In this document: positions 1 to 9,300 of the stretch, piece by piece | How the letters are laid out: each line of letters begins with the position of its first letter | How positions within the stretch are numbered: position 1 is the stretch's first letter | From: Bradyrhizobium roseum | GTDB taxonomy: Bacteria > Pseudomonadota > Alphaproteobacteria > Rhizobiales > Xanthobacteraceae | Length of the DNA: 64,000 nt | Assembly: GCF_030413175.1 (NCBI RefSeq) | Contig: NZ_CP129212.1 | Span: 744,001 to 808,000, forward strand | Direction: 5' to 3' | Notes under the pieces: generated by a model | What the model was told of the DNA's origin: nothing | Databases searched by the model: none | What the model saw: only the letters and a program-made list of their open reading frames with translations | Program-made: the position numbers and the translations under genes

Positions 1-514
1 GAATGAAGAACTGATAGGTCAGGTTGATGCCGAGCATCGCGACGACGGCGAATGGATGAAACCCGATCCAGACCAGCGGCAGGAAGAACAGAAAATTGCC
101 GGAGATGTTGCCGGTCCAGCCGAGCCGGATCGCCGCCGTCAGGTTGAACCTGGTCGGCGAATGATGGACCCGGTGCGTTGCCCACATCCAGCGGACCCGA
201 TGCGAGGCGCGATGCTGCCAGTAATAGAGAAACTCGCTGCCGACAAACAGTCCGAGCATGGCAGGTAGGCTCGTCGCGGAGAAGTCGAACAGCCGGTGCT
301 GATAAACGAAGGCGAACGGGATCGCGACGATGCCGGCCTCGAGAAGGCGAACCAGATTCTGCACCACCGCGACGCCGAGCGTCGCGGCACTTTCGCGCCA
401 GTCATGCGTCTCGCGATGCACGAGGCGGCCAAGTCCGTATTCCAGCGCCATGAAGCCCAGCGCCGTCAGCAGGATCAGGCCGCGAAAGGCGGGGCCGGGG
501 AACAACGGCTCCAT
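1..514 (-). CDS. Sterol desaturase / fatty acid hydroxylase family protein (3' partial)
   Basis: Integral-membrane di-iron oxygenase family protein; the C-terminal part lies beyond the left window edge. The visible 171 residues show several hydrophobic stretches (about 10-30, 60-75, 83-98, 140-170). They also carry two of the three histidine clusters expected of the family: HxxxH at residues 101-105 (HRASH) and HxxHH at 114-118 (HRVHH). These clusters bind the iron pair that hydroxylates or desaturates a lipid. The substrate cannot be told from sequence. The start is the ATG at 514, the first Met of the conserved frame. The third histidine cluster should lie outside the window. Confidence 0.9.
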   Translation of the reverse strand, partial: MEPLFPGPAFRGLILLTALGFMALEYGLGRLVHRETHDWRESAATLGVAVVQNLVRLLEAGIVAIPFAFVYQHRLFDFSATSLPAMLGLFVGSEFLYYWQHRASHRVRWMWATHRVHHSPTRFNLTAAIRLGWTGNISGNFLFFLPLVWIGFHPFAVVAMLGINLTYQFFI

Positions 515-530
515 GGTTGCAGGCTCCCTG

Positions 531-845
531 CTATTTCGGTATCGCGCCGGCGGCTGCCGCGCTGTTCCTGAGCGCATCTGCGCGCGGCATGGCCTGGCCG
601 CAGGCGGCGCTGAGCTGGTGCGAGTGCTCGTGCAGGCAGGCAAGTATCCGCCCGCCGCCGGGTTGCACGCCCGCGCACAGGCGGTCGTAATCGCTGCGAC
701 AAACCAGCATCAGCGTCTTCGCTTCACTGCGCATTTGCGGCGACAGCTGCGCCTGCGCCGAACAAGCCACGGGGAACGCGGCCGATATAACAGCTGAACC
801 GGCCAGCGTGAGAGCCGGAATCGAAGGTATGGAAAACCTGGGCAT
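531..845 (-). CDS. Secreted cysteine-rich repeat protein
   Basis: Predicted periplasmic protein of 104 residues. An N-terminal signal peptide (hydrophobic stretch, then AxA-type cleavage near the ACSAQA segment) precedes one cysteine-rich repeat. The repeat has the spacing C-x3-D-x3-LC-x3-PGGGR-x3-CL...LS-x2-C, which resembles the Cys-rich repeat family of Golgi GLG1-type proteins, common as small secreted proteins in Bradyrhizobium. Four cysteines could form two disulfides. Two adjacent ATGs exist (848 and 845). AGGAG lies 3 nt before the first and 6 nt before the second, so I chose 845. Function unknown. Confidence 0.75.
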   Translation of the reverse strand: MPRFSIPSIPALTLAGSAVISAAFPVACSAQAQLSPQMRSEAKTLMLVCRSDYDRLCAGVQPGGGRILACLHEHSHQLSAACGQAMPRADALRNSAAAAGAIPK

Positions 846-928
846 CATGATCTCCTGTAAGTGACCGGGACAGTGGCGGGAGCCGCGACCGCCCGAGGCA
901 ATCAAGCGTCGGGCGATCGCTGCTGCCG

Positions 929-1153
929 TCAGTAGCGGGTGACGGTGCCCTGACGGGTGTAGGAGTTGCCGTAGGGGCCGGTGCGGGTCACGGAGCGCGT
1001 GCAGCTACCGTTGGCGCAGCCGCCCGAAGCCTGAACACTCGACGTTCCGCGCGGGCCGGTCGCAGTTCCGGAGCGGGTCCAGGCGCTGGCGTCGGCGACG
1101 GCAGCGATCGAAAGGGCGCCGGCAAGCGTGGACATGGCGATGAGCTTCTTCAT
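929..1153 (-). CDS. Small secreted Gly/Ser/Thr-rich protein
   Basis: A 74-residue predicted exported protein. Residues 1-23 form a typical signal peptide (MKK, hydrophobic core, cleavage after ADASA). The mature part is polar and contains two related segments of the form T-x-T-G-P-x-G-x-S (about 29-39 and 56-66). A Cys pair (C46, C51) lies between them and may form a disulfide. The start is set by GAGGAG about 8 nt upstream of the ATG at 1153. It is transcribed divergently from the response regulator at 1340 and shares its upstream region. I do not recognise a function. Confidence 0.7.
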   Translation of the reverse strand: MKKLIAMSTLAGALSIAAVADASAWTRSGTATGPRGTSSVQASGGCANGSCTRSVTRTGPYGNSYTRQGTVTRY

Positions 1154-1273
1154 GGTCGCGGTCTCCTCGATGGATGAAGGCTGCCGTTGCGGTAGCCATG
1201 CGAGGAGCATGCGGGCGCCATGTCAGCCGGATATTGCCGCGGAGAAACGGTTGGTATCGTTTTGTCGACCGGA

Positions 1274-1290
1274 TGTAACAGTGTGTAACA
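1274..1290 (+). promoter_or_regulatory. Tandem TGTAACA direct repeat, candidate OmpR-family binding site
   Basis: TGTAACA occurs at 1274-1280 and again at 1284-1290, giving exact 7-mers with a 10-bp period, one helical turn. This is the arrangement bound by dimers of winged-helix OmpR/PhoB-type regulators. It lies 50-66 bp before the start of such a regulator (1340) and about 120-140 bp before the divergent secreted-protein gene (1153). Autoregulation and control of the secreted protein are inferences. Confidence 0.5.
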
Positions 1291-1339
1291 ACGCCGCTTC
1301 GGGCCTTGCACGGCGCGCGACCATGTCCACAATAAGGCC

Positions 1340-2062
1340 ATGACCGCGCCCTCTGCTTCACTTTTGATCGTGGAAGACGATCCCGAAATCCGCCGCCTGC
1401 TCGCCGATTTTCTGCAGCAGGAAGGATTCGAGGTCGAGTGTGCCGACAGCGGCAAGGCGATGGACGCGGTGCTGCAACGGCTGCGTCCGGATCTGCTGGT
1501 GCTCGACCTGATGCTGCCGGGCGAGGACGGGCTTTCGATCTGCCGGCGGCTTCGTGCGGACGACAATATCCCGATCCTGATGCTGACGGCGAAGAGCGAC
1601 GAGATCGATCGCGTGGTCGGCCTGGAAATGGGCGCCGACGATTATCTGGCCAAGCCTTTTGCGCCGCGCGAGTTGCTGGCGCGGGTCCGCGCTATTCTTC
1701 GTCGCGCCAGGGCGGCGCCGGCCAAGCTGCCGGTGCGGCGCTACGCGTTCGACAAGTTCGTGATCGATCTCGACGCGCGCAGCATCGAGTTCGGTGATTC
1801 CAGTCAGGATTCCCTGCAGCTCACCAGCGCTGAATTCGATCTGTTGGGCTGCTTCGTGCAGCGGCCACGCCGCGTGCTGACGCGCGACCAGATCCTCGAC
1901 TGGACCCGCGGACGTTCCGCCGAACCGTTCGACCGCACCGTCGACATGCTGATCTCGCGCCTGCGCAAGAAGCTCGATGCCGCAAGCCCCGGCTCGGGGT
2001 TGATCACCACCGTGCGCAATGGCGGCTATCTGTTCACGCCATCCGTGAAGCAGGTGTCGTGA
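1340..2062 (+). CDS. OmpR-family response regulator
   Basis: DNA-binding response regulator of 240 residues, the usual length. The receiver domain (about 7-120) has the acidic pair in VEDD, the phosphoacceptor D56 (LVLDLMLPGEDG), T83 in the MLTAK motif and K105 in AKPF. A winged-helix effector domain (about 135-235) carries the LTSAEFDLL and RTVDMLISRLRKKL elements. The stop codon overlaps the start region of the histidine kinase gene, so the two form a translationally coupled pair. It most resembles the OmpR/RstA branch. The signal sensed is not evident. A tandem TGTAACA repeat upstream is a plausible autoregulatory site. Confidence 0.95.
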   Translation: MTAPSASLLIVEDDPEIRRLLADFLQQEGFEVECADSGKAMDAVLQRLRPDLLVLDLMLPGEDGLSICRRLRADDNIPILMLTAKSDEIDRVVGLEMGADDYLAKPFAPRELLARVRAILRRARAAPAKLPVRRYAFDKFVIDLDARSIEFGDSSQDSLQLTSAEFDLLGCFVQRPRRVLTRDQILDWTRGRSAEPFDRTVDMLISRLRKKLDAASPGSGLITTVRNGGYLFTPSVKQVS

Positions 2063-3423
2063 TGCTGCGCGTGACGCTGGCCACGCGTCTTGCGCTGATC
2101 GTGATCGTGGCATTGTCGGCGATCAGCATCATCATCATTGCGGTGTTCTACCGGACGTCGGTCCGGGAAACCGAATCGGCGCGGCCTTCGCCGGGGCGGC
2201 TGGCGGCGATTGCGGAAATGGTCGAGCGGTCCGATCCGGCGATGCGCCGCACGTTCCTTGCGGCCGTGTCATCGCCGCAATTCGTGGTTCGCGTCGAGGC
2301 TGCCGGTGCTCCTGCAGTGCTGCCGCCGCGCATCGTGAGACCTCAGCAGGCCCGGCTTGACGATATCTACTCCGCAGCGCTGCCCGGGCGCGACGTTACA
2401 GTTTGGCCAACGACGGCTGCGACCCACGACCGCTGGTTTCCGCGGCTGGCGCGCGCAATGTCGAACGCGGTCGAGTTCAGGATCGGGTTGCGTACCGGCG
2501 AAACGCTGGTCGTCGACGCCACGACCCGCTTGCCCGTGACGTCGTTCGGCCTGCCGGTTGGTCTCGGCGTCGGATTGTTCGGCACCGTCGTGGCGCTGCT
2601 GGCCTTGCTGGTGATGCAGCGCGAAACCCGACCGCTGGCACAACTCGCGGCCGCCGTCGATCGCGTCGACCTTTCCACCGATCCGCCGCCGCTGCCCGAA
2701 GCGCGCCGCAGCGCGCCGGAGATTCGCGCGGTCATCGCTGCATTCAATCGCCTGCAGACGCGGCTGAGCGAAATGATGCGTGCGCGCATGACATTGATCG
2801 GCGGCATCGCCCATGACGTGCGGACGTTTGCGACCCGGCTGCGGCTGCGCGTCGAGAAAATCCAGGACGCCGCCGAACGGCAGCGCGCGGTCGCCGACAT
2901 CGACGACATGATCCGCCTGCTCGACGACGCGCTGCTGTCGAGCCGCGTCGGCGCCGGACAGCTCTCGCAGGAGATGGTGGATTTTGCAGCGTTGGTGCGC
3001 ACCGAGGCCGACGACCGCCGCACGCAGGGAGGGCGCGTCGAATTGTCGGCGGACGACGCGACGCGCGACGTCATCGTGCTCGGCGACCGGTTGGCATTGC
3101 GGCGCATCGTCGCCAACATCATCGACAACGCGATCAAATACGGTCGCGTCGCCTGCCTGCGGCTACAGTTGAACAATCACATGATCGTCCTGACCGTCGA
3201 TGACGAAGGGCCGGGGATTCCGGCCGACCGGCGTCAGGCCATGCTGGAGCCGTTCAATCGCCTTGAGACCTCGCGCAACCGCGCCACGGGCGGTGCGGGG
3301 CTCGGGCTTGCCGTCGTGCGCAGCCTGGTGGAGGCGCATGACGGCACGATCGCTCTGATGGCAGCGCCGGGCGGCGGCACCCGCGTGCACATCGAATTGC
3401 CGGTGTTTCGTCCCGGCGCATGA
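2059..3423 (+). CDS. Two-component sensor histidine kinase
   Basis: Membrane-bound kinase partner of the preceding regulator. The first transmembrane segment is at about residues 8-29. An extracytoplasmic sensor region of about 130 residues follows, then a second transmembrane segment (GLGVGLFGTVVALLALLVM) and a HAMP linker. The dimerisation box has the phospho-acceptor His in GIAHDVRT (near residue 251). The ATPase domain has the N box (NIIDNAIKYG), G1 (DDEGPGIP) and G2 (GAGLGLAVV). The usual H-E/D-x-R-T box here reads HDVRT, as in EnvZ-like kinases. A GTG at 2059 and an ATG at 2062 are both possible starts; the ATG overlaps the regulator's TGA by one base. Confidence 0.93.
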   Translation: MMLRVTLATRLALIVIVALSAISIIIIAVFYRTSVRETESARPSPGRLAAIAEMVERSDPAMRRTFLAAVSSPQFVVRVEAAGAPAVLPPRIVRPQQARLDDIYSAALPGRDVTVWPTTAATHDRWFPRLARAMSNAVEFRIGLRTGETLVVDATTRLPVTSFGLPVGLGVGLFGTVVALLALLVMQRETRPLAQLAAAVDRVDLSTDPPPLPEARRSAPEIRAVIAAFNRLQTRLSEMMRARMTLIGGIAHDVRTFATRLRLRVEKIQDAAERQRAVADIDDMIRLLDDALLSSRVGAGQLSQEMVDFAALVRTEADDRRTQGGRVELSADDATRDVIVLGDRLALRRIVANIIDNAIKYGRVACLRLQLNNHMIVLTVDDEGPGIPADRRQAMLEPFNRLETSRNRATGGAGLGLAVVRSLVEAHDGTIALMAAPGGGTRVHIELPVFRPGA

Positions 3424-3447
3424 TTACGGGATGCCGGAGCGAGCCGC

Positions 3448-4230
3448 TCAATCCTTCCGGAACACGATCGACGCCATCCAACCCGTCATCAGCGCCATGG
3501 CCGCGGTGATCAGCCCGTAGACAAAACCGTGCTGCTGCGCCGTGGTGGCGACGAACTGCTCGAAGCCGACCTTGACGATCTCGAACGCGGTGTCGGTCTT
3601 GGCCACCAGGGCGCCGTCGGTGAACAGCTTGATCTCGACGTTATAGAGGCCGATCGGCACTTCCGCGGGCAGCGGAATGCTGGTGCGGAACAGCGTCGGC
3701 GTCAGGAAGGTCACCGCCGAGGTTTCCTCGCGATACAGCCCATGCTGCTTGCGCAGCCGCACGAAGGCGCTGCGGAACACATCGTCGGGCACCACGTCGG
3801 CGTAATCGCCGCTGACGCGCTGGGTCAGCAGCACGTTGTTCAACCCAAGCTGCTGCCGCCGCTGCACCTCGGGCGACGCGATGGCGTCGAACGGCCGGTT
3901 GGAGAACAGCGCCAGATAGGTCGGCACTTTCAGGAATTGCCGGGAGTCGGTGTTGATCCAGATCCCGAACTTGCGTTCCTTGCGGCGCGTCACCATGTCG
4001 GCGCGCGGGCCGGCCACCGTCACCACGAGATCATAGGTGCGATTGGCCGGCGTGTTGGCGTCCTTTTCCACCGAGCCGAACAGGACGAGTTCCTCGCCGG
4101 AGTAATTCGGCGTCACGGTGACGCGGTGGTTCGACACCGACACGATCAGCTTTTCGGCCCATGCGGGCGAGGCCGCGAGCGTAGCGCCCAGCGCAAGCCA
4201 TCCAAGGAGGAGGATGAGGCGCGGGGTCAT
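3448..4230 (-). CDS. TIGR02186 family exported membrane-anchored protein
   Basis: A 260-residue protein with a signal peptide (1-24, cleavage after SPAWA), a beta-rich extracytoplasmic region and one C-terminal transmembrane helix (GLITAAMALMTGWMASIVF) ending in a short charged tail. Sequence and context match the conserved family TIGR02186, which in alphaproteobacteria commonly sits beside TauE/SafE permeases. Its ATG (4230) overlaps the permease TGA in an ATGA junction, so the two are translationally coupled. A role as an accessory subunit of the anion exporter is an inference; no catalytic motif is visible. Confidence 0.85.
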   Translation of the reverse strand: MTPRLILLLGWLALGATLAASPAWAEKLIVSVSNHRVTVTPNYSGEELVLFGSVEKDANTPANRTYDLVVTVAGPRADMVTRRKERKFGIWINTDSRQFLKVPTYLALFSNRPFDAIASPEVQRRQQLGLNNVLLTQRVSGDYADVVPDDVFRSAFVRLRKQHGLYREETSAVTFLTPTLFRTSIPLPAEVPIGLYNVEIKLFTDGALVAKTDTAFEIVKVGFEQFVATTAQQHGFVYGLITAAMALMTGWMASIVFRKD

Positions 4231-5153
4231 CCGGTCACCCCGGTCTGGCGAATGGTGAAGAGGTCCTCCGGGCGCAGCACCAGCTCGACGGCAAAGCGGA
4301 CGCCGACGGCGAGCACCAGGAGGCCGAGCAGCAGCCGCAAATGTTCGCCGCGGATCTTCTGACCCGCGCGGGCGCCGAACTGCGCGCCGGTGACGCCGCC
4401 GATCATCAGGATCAGCGCCAGCACGGCATCGACCAGATGGTTGGTGATGGCGTGCAGCATGGTGGCGAACACCATCGTGACCAGGGTCAGGACCATCGAG
4501 GTGCCGATCACGGTCGAGGTCGGCACCCGCAGCACGTAGATCAACAGCGGCACCAGGATGAAGCCGCCGCCGATGCCCATCACCGCGCCGATGAAGCCGA
4601 TGATGAGGCCGATCACCACGACGGGAATCACGGACAGATAGATCTTCGAGCGCTTGAAGCGCATCTTCAGCGGCAGTCCGTGGATCCAGACATGGCTGCC
4701 GGGGCGGCGCAGGGTGACCGGCCCGCCGCGACGGGCGCGCAGCAGCGCGCGCAAGCCTTCCCAGAACATCAGGCCGCCGACGGTGGTCAGCAGGATCACG
4801 TAGGACGTCGCGATCATCAGGTCGAGCTGGCCCAGCGAGCGCAGCAGCGTGAAGGTCCATACCCCCAGCGCCGTGCCCATCGTGCCGCCGGTCAACAGCA
4901 CCGCTGCCAGCAGTGGATCGATGGCGCGCCGTCGCCAGTAGGACAGCGCGCCGGAGAACGAGGAAGCGGCGATGTGGCTGGCGACGGAGGCGACCGCAAC
5001 CGCGGGCGCAATGCCGACGAAGATCAGCAGCGGCGTCATCAGAAAGCCGCCACCGATCCCGAACATGCCGGACACGAACCCCACCGCCGCGCCCATCGCC
5101 AGGATGAGGAAAACATTGACCGGAATGTCGGCGATCGGGAGGTAGAGCTGCAC
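4227..5153 (-). CDS. TauE/SafE (TSUP) family sulfite/anion exporter
   Basis: Polytopic membrane protein of 308 residues with the duplicated glycine-rich motif of the TSUP family. The N-terminal copy is GFVSGMFGIGGGFLMTPLLIF (about 25-45) and the second is FIGAVMGIGGGFILVPLLIY (about 190-210). About eight hydrophobic helices are visible. Members export sulfite, sulfoacetate or related organosulfur anions; the substrate here is unknown. It is the first gene of a coupled pair with the TIGR02186 protein. Confidence 0.92.
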   Translation of the reverse strand: MQLYLPIADIPVNVFLILAMGAAVGFVSGMFGIGGGFLMTPLLIFVGIAPAVAVASVASHIAASSFSGALSYWRRRAIDPLLAAVLLTGGTMGTALGVWTFTLLRSLGQLDLMIATSYVILLTTVGGLMFWEGLRALLRARRGGPVTLRRPGSHVWIHGLPLKMRFKRSKIYLSVIPVVVIGLIIGFIGAVMGIGGGFILVPLLIYVLRVPTSTVIGTSMVLTLVTMVFATMLHAITNHLVDAVLALILMIGGVTGAQFGARAGQKIRGEHLRLLLGLLVLAVGVRFAVELVLRPEDLFTIRQTGVTG

Positions 5154-5333
5154 GCGCGTCTGCTTTTTTTAAGCTTTGCCGCACGAGACGGCCCGGTGGC
5201 CGTCCACGGCTTGGTTTCTGTTGTATCTGCCGGCAGTGGGAGCCGGTTCGCGCATGCAGTGCGTGCACAGGGCCGGTTCCCGCATCCCTGCATAACTGAA
5301 TTCGGCCGCGTGAGGGACTAAAAATGCCCGGCA

Positions 5334-5349
5334 AGGCAAATTTTTGCCT
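5334..5349. repeat. 16-bp perfect inverted repeat AGGCAAA-TT-TTTGCCT
   Basis: A 7-bp dyad with a 2-bp spacer in the 270-bp gap between the ClpP-fold gene and the TauE gene, both on the minus strand. It lies about 180 bp upstream of the permease start. It could be an operator for the permease pair or a weak stem at the 3' end of the upstream gene. No U-tract follows directly on the minus strand, so an operator is somewhat more likely. Confidence 0.35.
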
Positions 5350-5423
5350 GCTGTGTGCTCGCGTCGTCAGGGTGTTGAAACGCCGTTACAAATGCGGGAA
5401 AGCGAGGTCGCCCGCCGGCGGGC

Positions 5424-6230
5424 TCAGGGATTTCCGAGCGGGTCGGTGACGAGGTTCATTGCCAGCGCCTGTTTGGGGCTGAGCCAGCGAATTTCCCGGG
5501 TCTCGGACATCGCTTCGACGATGGCGGATGAGACCCCCATTTTGGTCATGTAGCCCAGCACGGCGCCGGAAATCCGCTGCGCTTCCGCGACGGGGTCATC
5601 GACGGGCCTCGTTGTGACAAACCTGTGAACGCCCAATGCCGAGCCCAGCACGCCGAAGCGGGTCTTGCCTCCGGCGTACACCATCACGCAGGCGCTGGCG
5701 CAATAGGCGGGTTTGACGCGGCCCGAGGCGTCGGCGCTGCCGACGGCGGTTGCGAGCCCGCGCTGGCGGATGATCTCGCCCATGATCGTGGCCTGGGCCA
5801 GATCGCCGCCGGGCGAGGCCAGCAGGACGATGTCGCCGGGAACAAGATTGGCCTGGTCCAGCCGGTCGCGAAACCAGTTCGCGGCGGCGGGGCCGATCGT
5901 CCCGCTGACGAACAGGGCGCGACGGCCTTTGACTGATGCATCGAGGTTGAGTGTGTCGATCACCTGCGAGGCCAGGCTCGGCGAGACGTACTGGTCCTTC
6001 CAGTAGTCCCAGGCATCCGGCTGCGACAGGTCGCGATAGGCGCGAATGCAGACGCCGGAGACCATCAGGATGAAGATGGCGATCGACCAGAAATGCCGTT
6101 TGTGTCGGGGCGGTTGCGGTTGCGGCGGCGGTGGGGACGTCTGACTGGCGGGGGTGCGTGGCGCGGCGACCGCGGGGCCGGTGGGCGACCTGCGAAAGCG
6201 GTTTTCTTCCTGGCGATCCTCGCTCGACAA
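5424..6230 (-). CDS. Membrane-anchored ClpP/crotonase-fold putative serine protease
   Basis: A 268-residue protein with a proline-rich cytoplasmic N-terminus (about 15-42), one transmembrane helix (about 47-64) and an extracytoplasmic domain of the ClpP superfamily. That domain shows a beta-strand/oxyanion segment LLASPGGDLAQA (136-147), a candidate nucleophile in YCASACVMVYAGG (S179), and a candidate His in GVHRF (H202). This pattern matches predicted periplasmic proteases with a ClpP-like fold found in rhizobia. Whether it is proteolytically active cannot be read from the sequence. Confidence 0.8.
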   Translation of the reverse strand: MSSEDRQEENRFRRSPTGPAVAAPRTPASQTSPPPPQPQPPRHKRHFWSIAIFILMVSGVCIRAYRDLSQPDAWDYWKDQYVSPSLASQVIDTLNLDASVKGRRALFVSGTIGPAAANWFRDRLDQANLVPGDIVLLASPGGDLAQATIMGEIIRQRGLATAVGSADASGRVKPAYCASACVMVYAGGKTRFGVLGSALGVHRFVTTRPVDDPVAEAQRISGAVLGYMTKMGVSSAIVEAMSETREIRWLSPKQALAMNLVTDPLGNP

Positions 6231-6347
6231 TCGGTCCTCATTGCAGTCCCGCCCGCATGGGGCCGGGCCGGCAGCACTATACGGATTTATGGCCGAGGAT
6301 ATGGCGGCGATGCGGTTGCCTGAACAGGCCGCGGCATCGCGGCCGTC

Positions 6348-9300
6348 TTAATGAATGGCGGCGGTGCGCTTGGTTACAGCCGGCTTGGTCGCGGGCTTGC
6401 CGGTGGCCGGTGCGGGAGCCGAATCCCAGCCGCCGGCGGGCGAGGCGACGTTGACGGCGTCGTCGGGCTGCGGCTCCGGCGTGAAGGTCTGAATCGCGAG
6501 CCGTGCAGCCGCCAGCGACTGGACGTCGAGGCGTTTGGCGACGTCGTCGCGCTTGCGCGCGGCATCCGCGTCGCCTTGGGCCGCCGCGAGGCTGAACCAT
6601 TTGAAGGATTCGGCGAGGTTCTGTTCGACGCCGATGCCGCGGGCATAGAGGATGCCGAGGTTGAACTGGCTGTCGGCGACGCCGCGGTCGGCGGCCTTGC
6701 GGAACCAGGTCGACGCGCTCTTGTAGTTGGCACCCTTGCCGCCGCCGTCGGCGTCGAGCACGGCGAGATTATGCATCGCCTTGGCGCTGCCGCGCTCGGC
6801 CGCCTGCGCGTAGTAGCGTCGCGCGATGTCGACGTCCTTCTTCACGCTGAGGCCCTTCTCGTAGAAGGTGCCGAGTCGGAACAGCGCCGGCACCACGCCG
6901 GCCTGCGCCGCGCGGTCGTACCATTTCGCGGCCTGGTCGAGGTCCGGGGCGACGCCCTTGCCTTCGGCAAAGCGCACGCCGATCTCGTAAGCCGCAGCCG
7001 GGTCGCCCTTCAGCGCGGCAGTGCGCAAGGCCGGGCCGCCGATTCCATCGGGCAGCCGCTCGCTCGGCGGCACCGCGATCATGGCCAGCCTGGCGCCGGT
7101 GGCGGGCATGGTCGTGATCGCGCCGGTGATGTCGCTGGTCGCAGCCGGCGGCGCGGAAACCGGTAGCGCCGGAGCCGGCGGGGACGTCGGCAAAGACGGC
7201 GGGACGGCGATCCGCGCGCTGTCCAGCGTGTTCGGCGCGAAGGAATTGTTCGACTGCTTCTCGACCGGCGTCGGCGACATCATCAGGGGCGCGGCCGGCA
7301 GTGTCGGCGCCGCAGGCAGGACCGGAGCGCTGCTTTCCGCAGGCGCGGGAGCACGCGCCGGAGCTGCCGGTTCGCTGGGATGTTCCATCATCGGCAGTTG
7401 CAGCCCGCTGCCGGTGTCGAGCAGCGTCATCGCCATCTTGAACGTGCCGAGCACGATCACGACCACGCTCGCGCCGATCAGCAGCGAGCGGATCTTGGTC
7501 GACATTGTGGAGGGGACCTTGTCGTCCGCCTTCTCGCTAGCCTTGGCCTTGTCGCCGCCCTTGTCCTTCGAGGGTTTTGCGCGTCCTGGCTTCTCGAGCG
7601 GCGGCGCGGCGGCGGCGGCCTGCGCGGCGCGGCGGGCGGCGGCAATGAAGCTCGACGAACTGACCGGCTCTTTCGGCGCGGCGGCGATCTCGCTGATCGC
7701 GCTTTCGGAAGCCGCGATCCGTTCTGACGGCGAAGACATCCGAACCGGCGGCCGGGTACCCGGCTCGAGCGGATGATCCGGCGGCAGGTCCGGCGCGATG
7801 GCGGCGCGCGGCGCGGCGGCATGCGGCTCCAGGATGTCGCTGATCGCGCGCGGCGGCACCGGCGGGGCGGCGGGCACAGCCGTCTCCGCGACATGGAACT
7901 CGCGCGGCGCGGCGGCAAATTGCTCGTGCGCGCTGGACTGCAGCGCCGCGGGGTTCGGCAGTTCCGGCTTCGACTGCTGCGGCCAGGTCTGCAGCGGCGT
8001 CATCGGGCGGGGCAATTCCTCGCGCACTTCGATCGGCGGCGACGACAGGGGCGCAACCGGCGGCGCGGTGCGAACCGTACGCAGATCGCCTTCGATCGTG
8101 GACAGGCGGTCGACCACGTGGCCGAGCGTGCTGTTGACGGTCTCGAGCGAATCCTGCGTGCGGCGGTCGGTTTCCGTCTGGCTGAAGCGGATGTCGGACA
8201 ACTCGCGCTTCACCAGATCGACGATGCCGGGGTCCATCGACGGGCCGGTGTCGGCGGGAGGACGATTGTTGGAATCGGCGAGCGCGACCAGGCTGGCGTG
8301 CTGGCGTTCCAGCGAACGCAAGATGTCGTGCAGGCCTTCCTCGACCCGCCCGAGATCGATGGCGGGCGTGGCGGAAGAGCGGTCGTTGCCGGAAGCTTCC
8401 AGGCGCTCGAGCAGGTAGGATACCCGCTGCTCGAGATGGGCAAACGCCGACGCATTGTCGCTGCCGGCCGGGATGCGGTCGAGCCGTTCGGACAGCGTGC
8501 GCACCGCATTTTCCAGCAGTTCGGAATGTTCGCTGGCAGCCGGCGGCTGCCTTGATTCCACGGTCGCGGTCAGCGCGGTCAGGCGCTGCTCGATCATGTT
8601 CCAGGCGTCGCTGTTAGCGTCGAAGCGCGGAAGCTGATCGACCTTGGCCGACAGCGTGTGCACGTCCTGGGCGAGCCGGGCCAGCGCGTCGTTGGAGGCG
8701 ACGTTGGAGACGATGCCGCGCAACGCTGCGATCGCGCTTTCGAGCTGGTGCACGGTCGACGGATCGTCGTTCGAACGCAGGATCAGGTCGAGCTTGGCGC
8801 CGAGATTGCGGATCGCCTCGTCGTAGCCGGCCAACTGCTCGGCCGGCGTCAGCGAGCGCAGCACCTCGCGGATTTCGCCGAGCGCGCGTTCGATGCCGGC
8901 CAACGTCTGGCCGTCGCTGCCGTGCTGCTTGTTTTCGTCGATACGGCGGGACAGCGAGCGGATTTCGTTTTCGAGCGATTCGATTTCGCGGCGCGGCACC
9001 GCCTCGGTGATGGCCTGGCGGATCTCGGCGAGTTCGCTGCGGAACGCCGCGATCGATTCTTCCAAATGATCGGGACGATGCAGCGCCTCGATCTGGCTGG
9101 TGATCTTGAGCAGATGGCGCTCGAGCGAGGAAAAGTCCGGACCGGCCGGCGCGGCCTGCGCCGCACCCGTTGCCGATTGGCGTGGCGCCTGGCGCTGCGG
9201 CGGAGCGTCGAGTTCGTTCTGGCGGGCGACGATTTCGGCGATCGAAAAATCCATCGAGCCCGGGCTGAGCGGCGGCGAGGGGCGGTAGACCTGGGCGGCG

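Noticed and set aside
3448..5334. A 628-codon open frame spanning the TIGR02186 and TauE genes on the minus strand
   Set aside because: Only its last 260 codons are a real gene. The upstream part is the TauE gene read in another frame and is arginine/alanine-rich nonsense.
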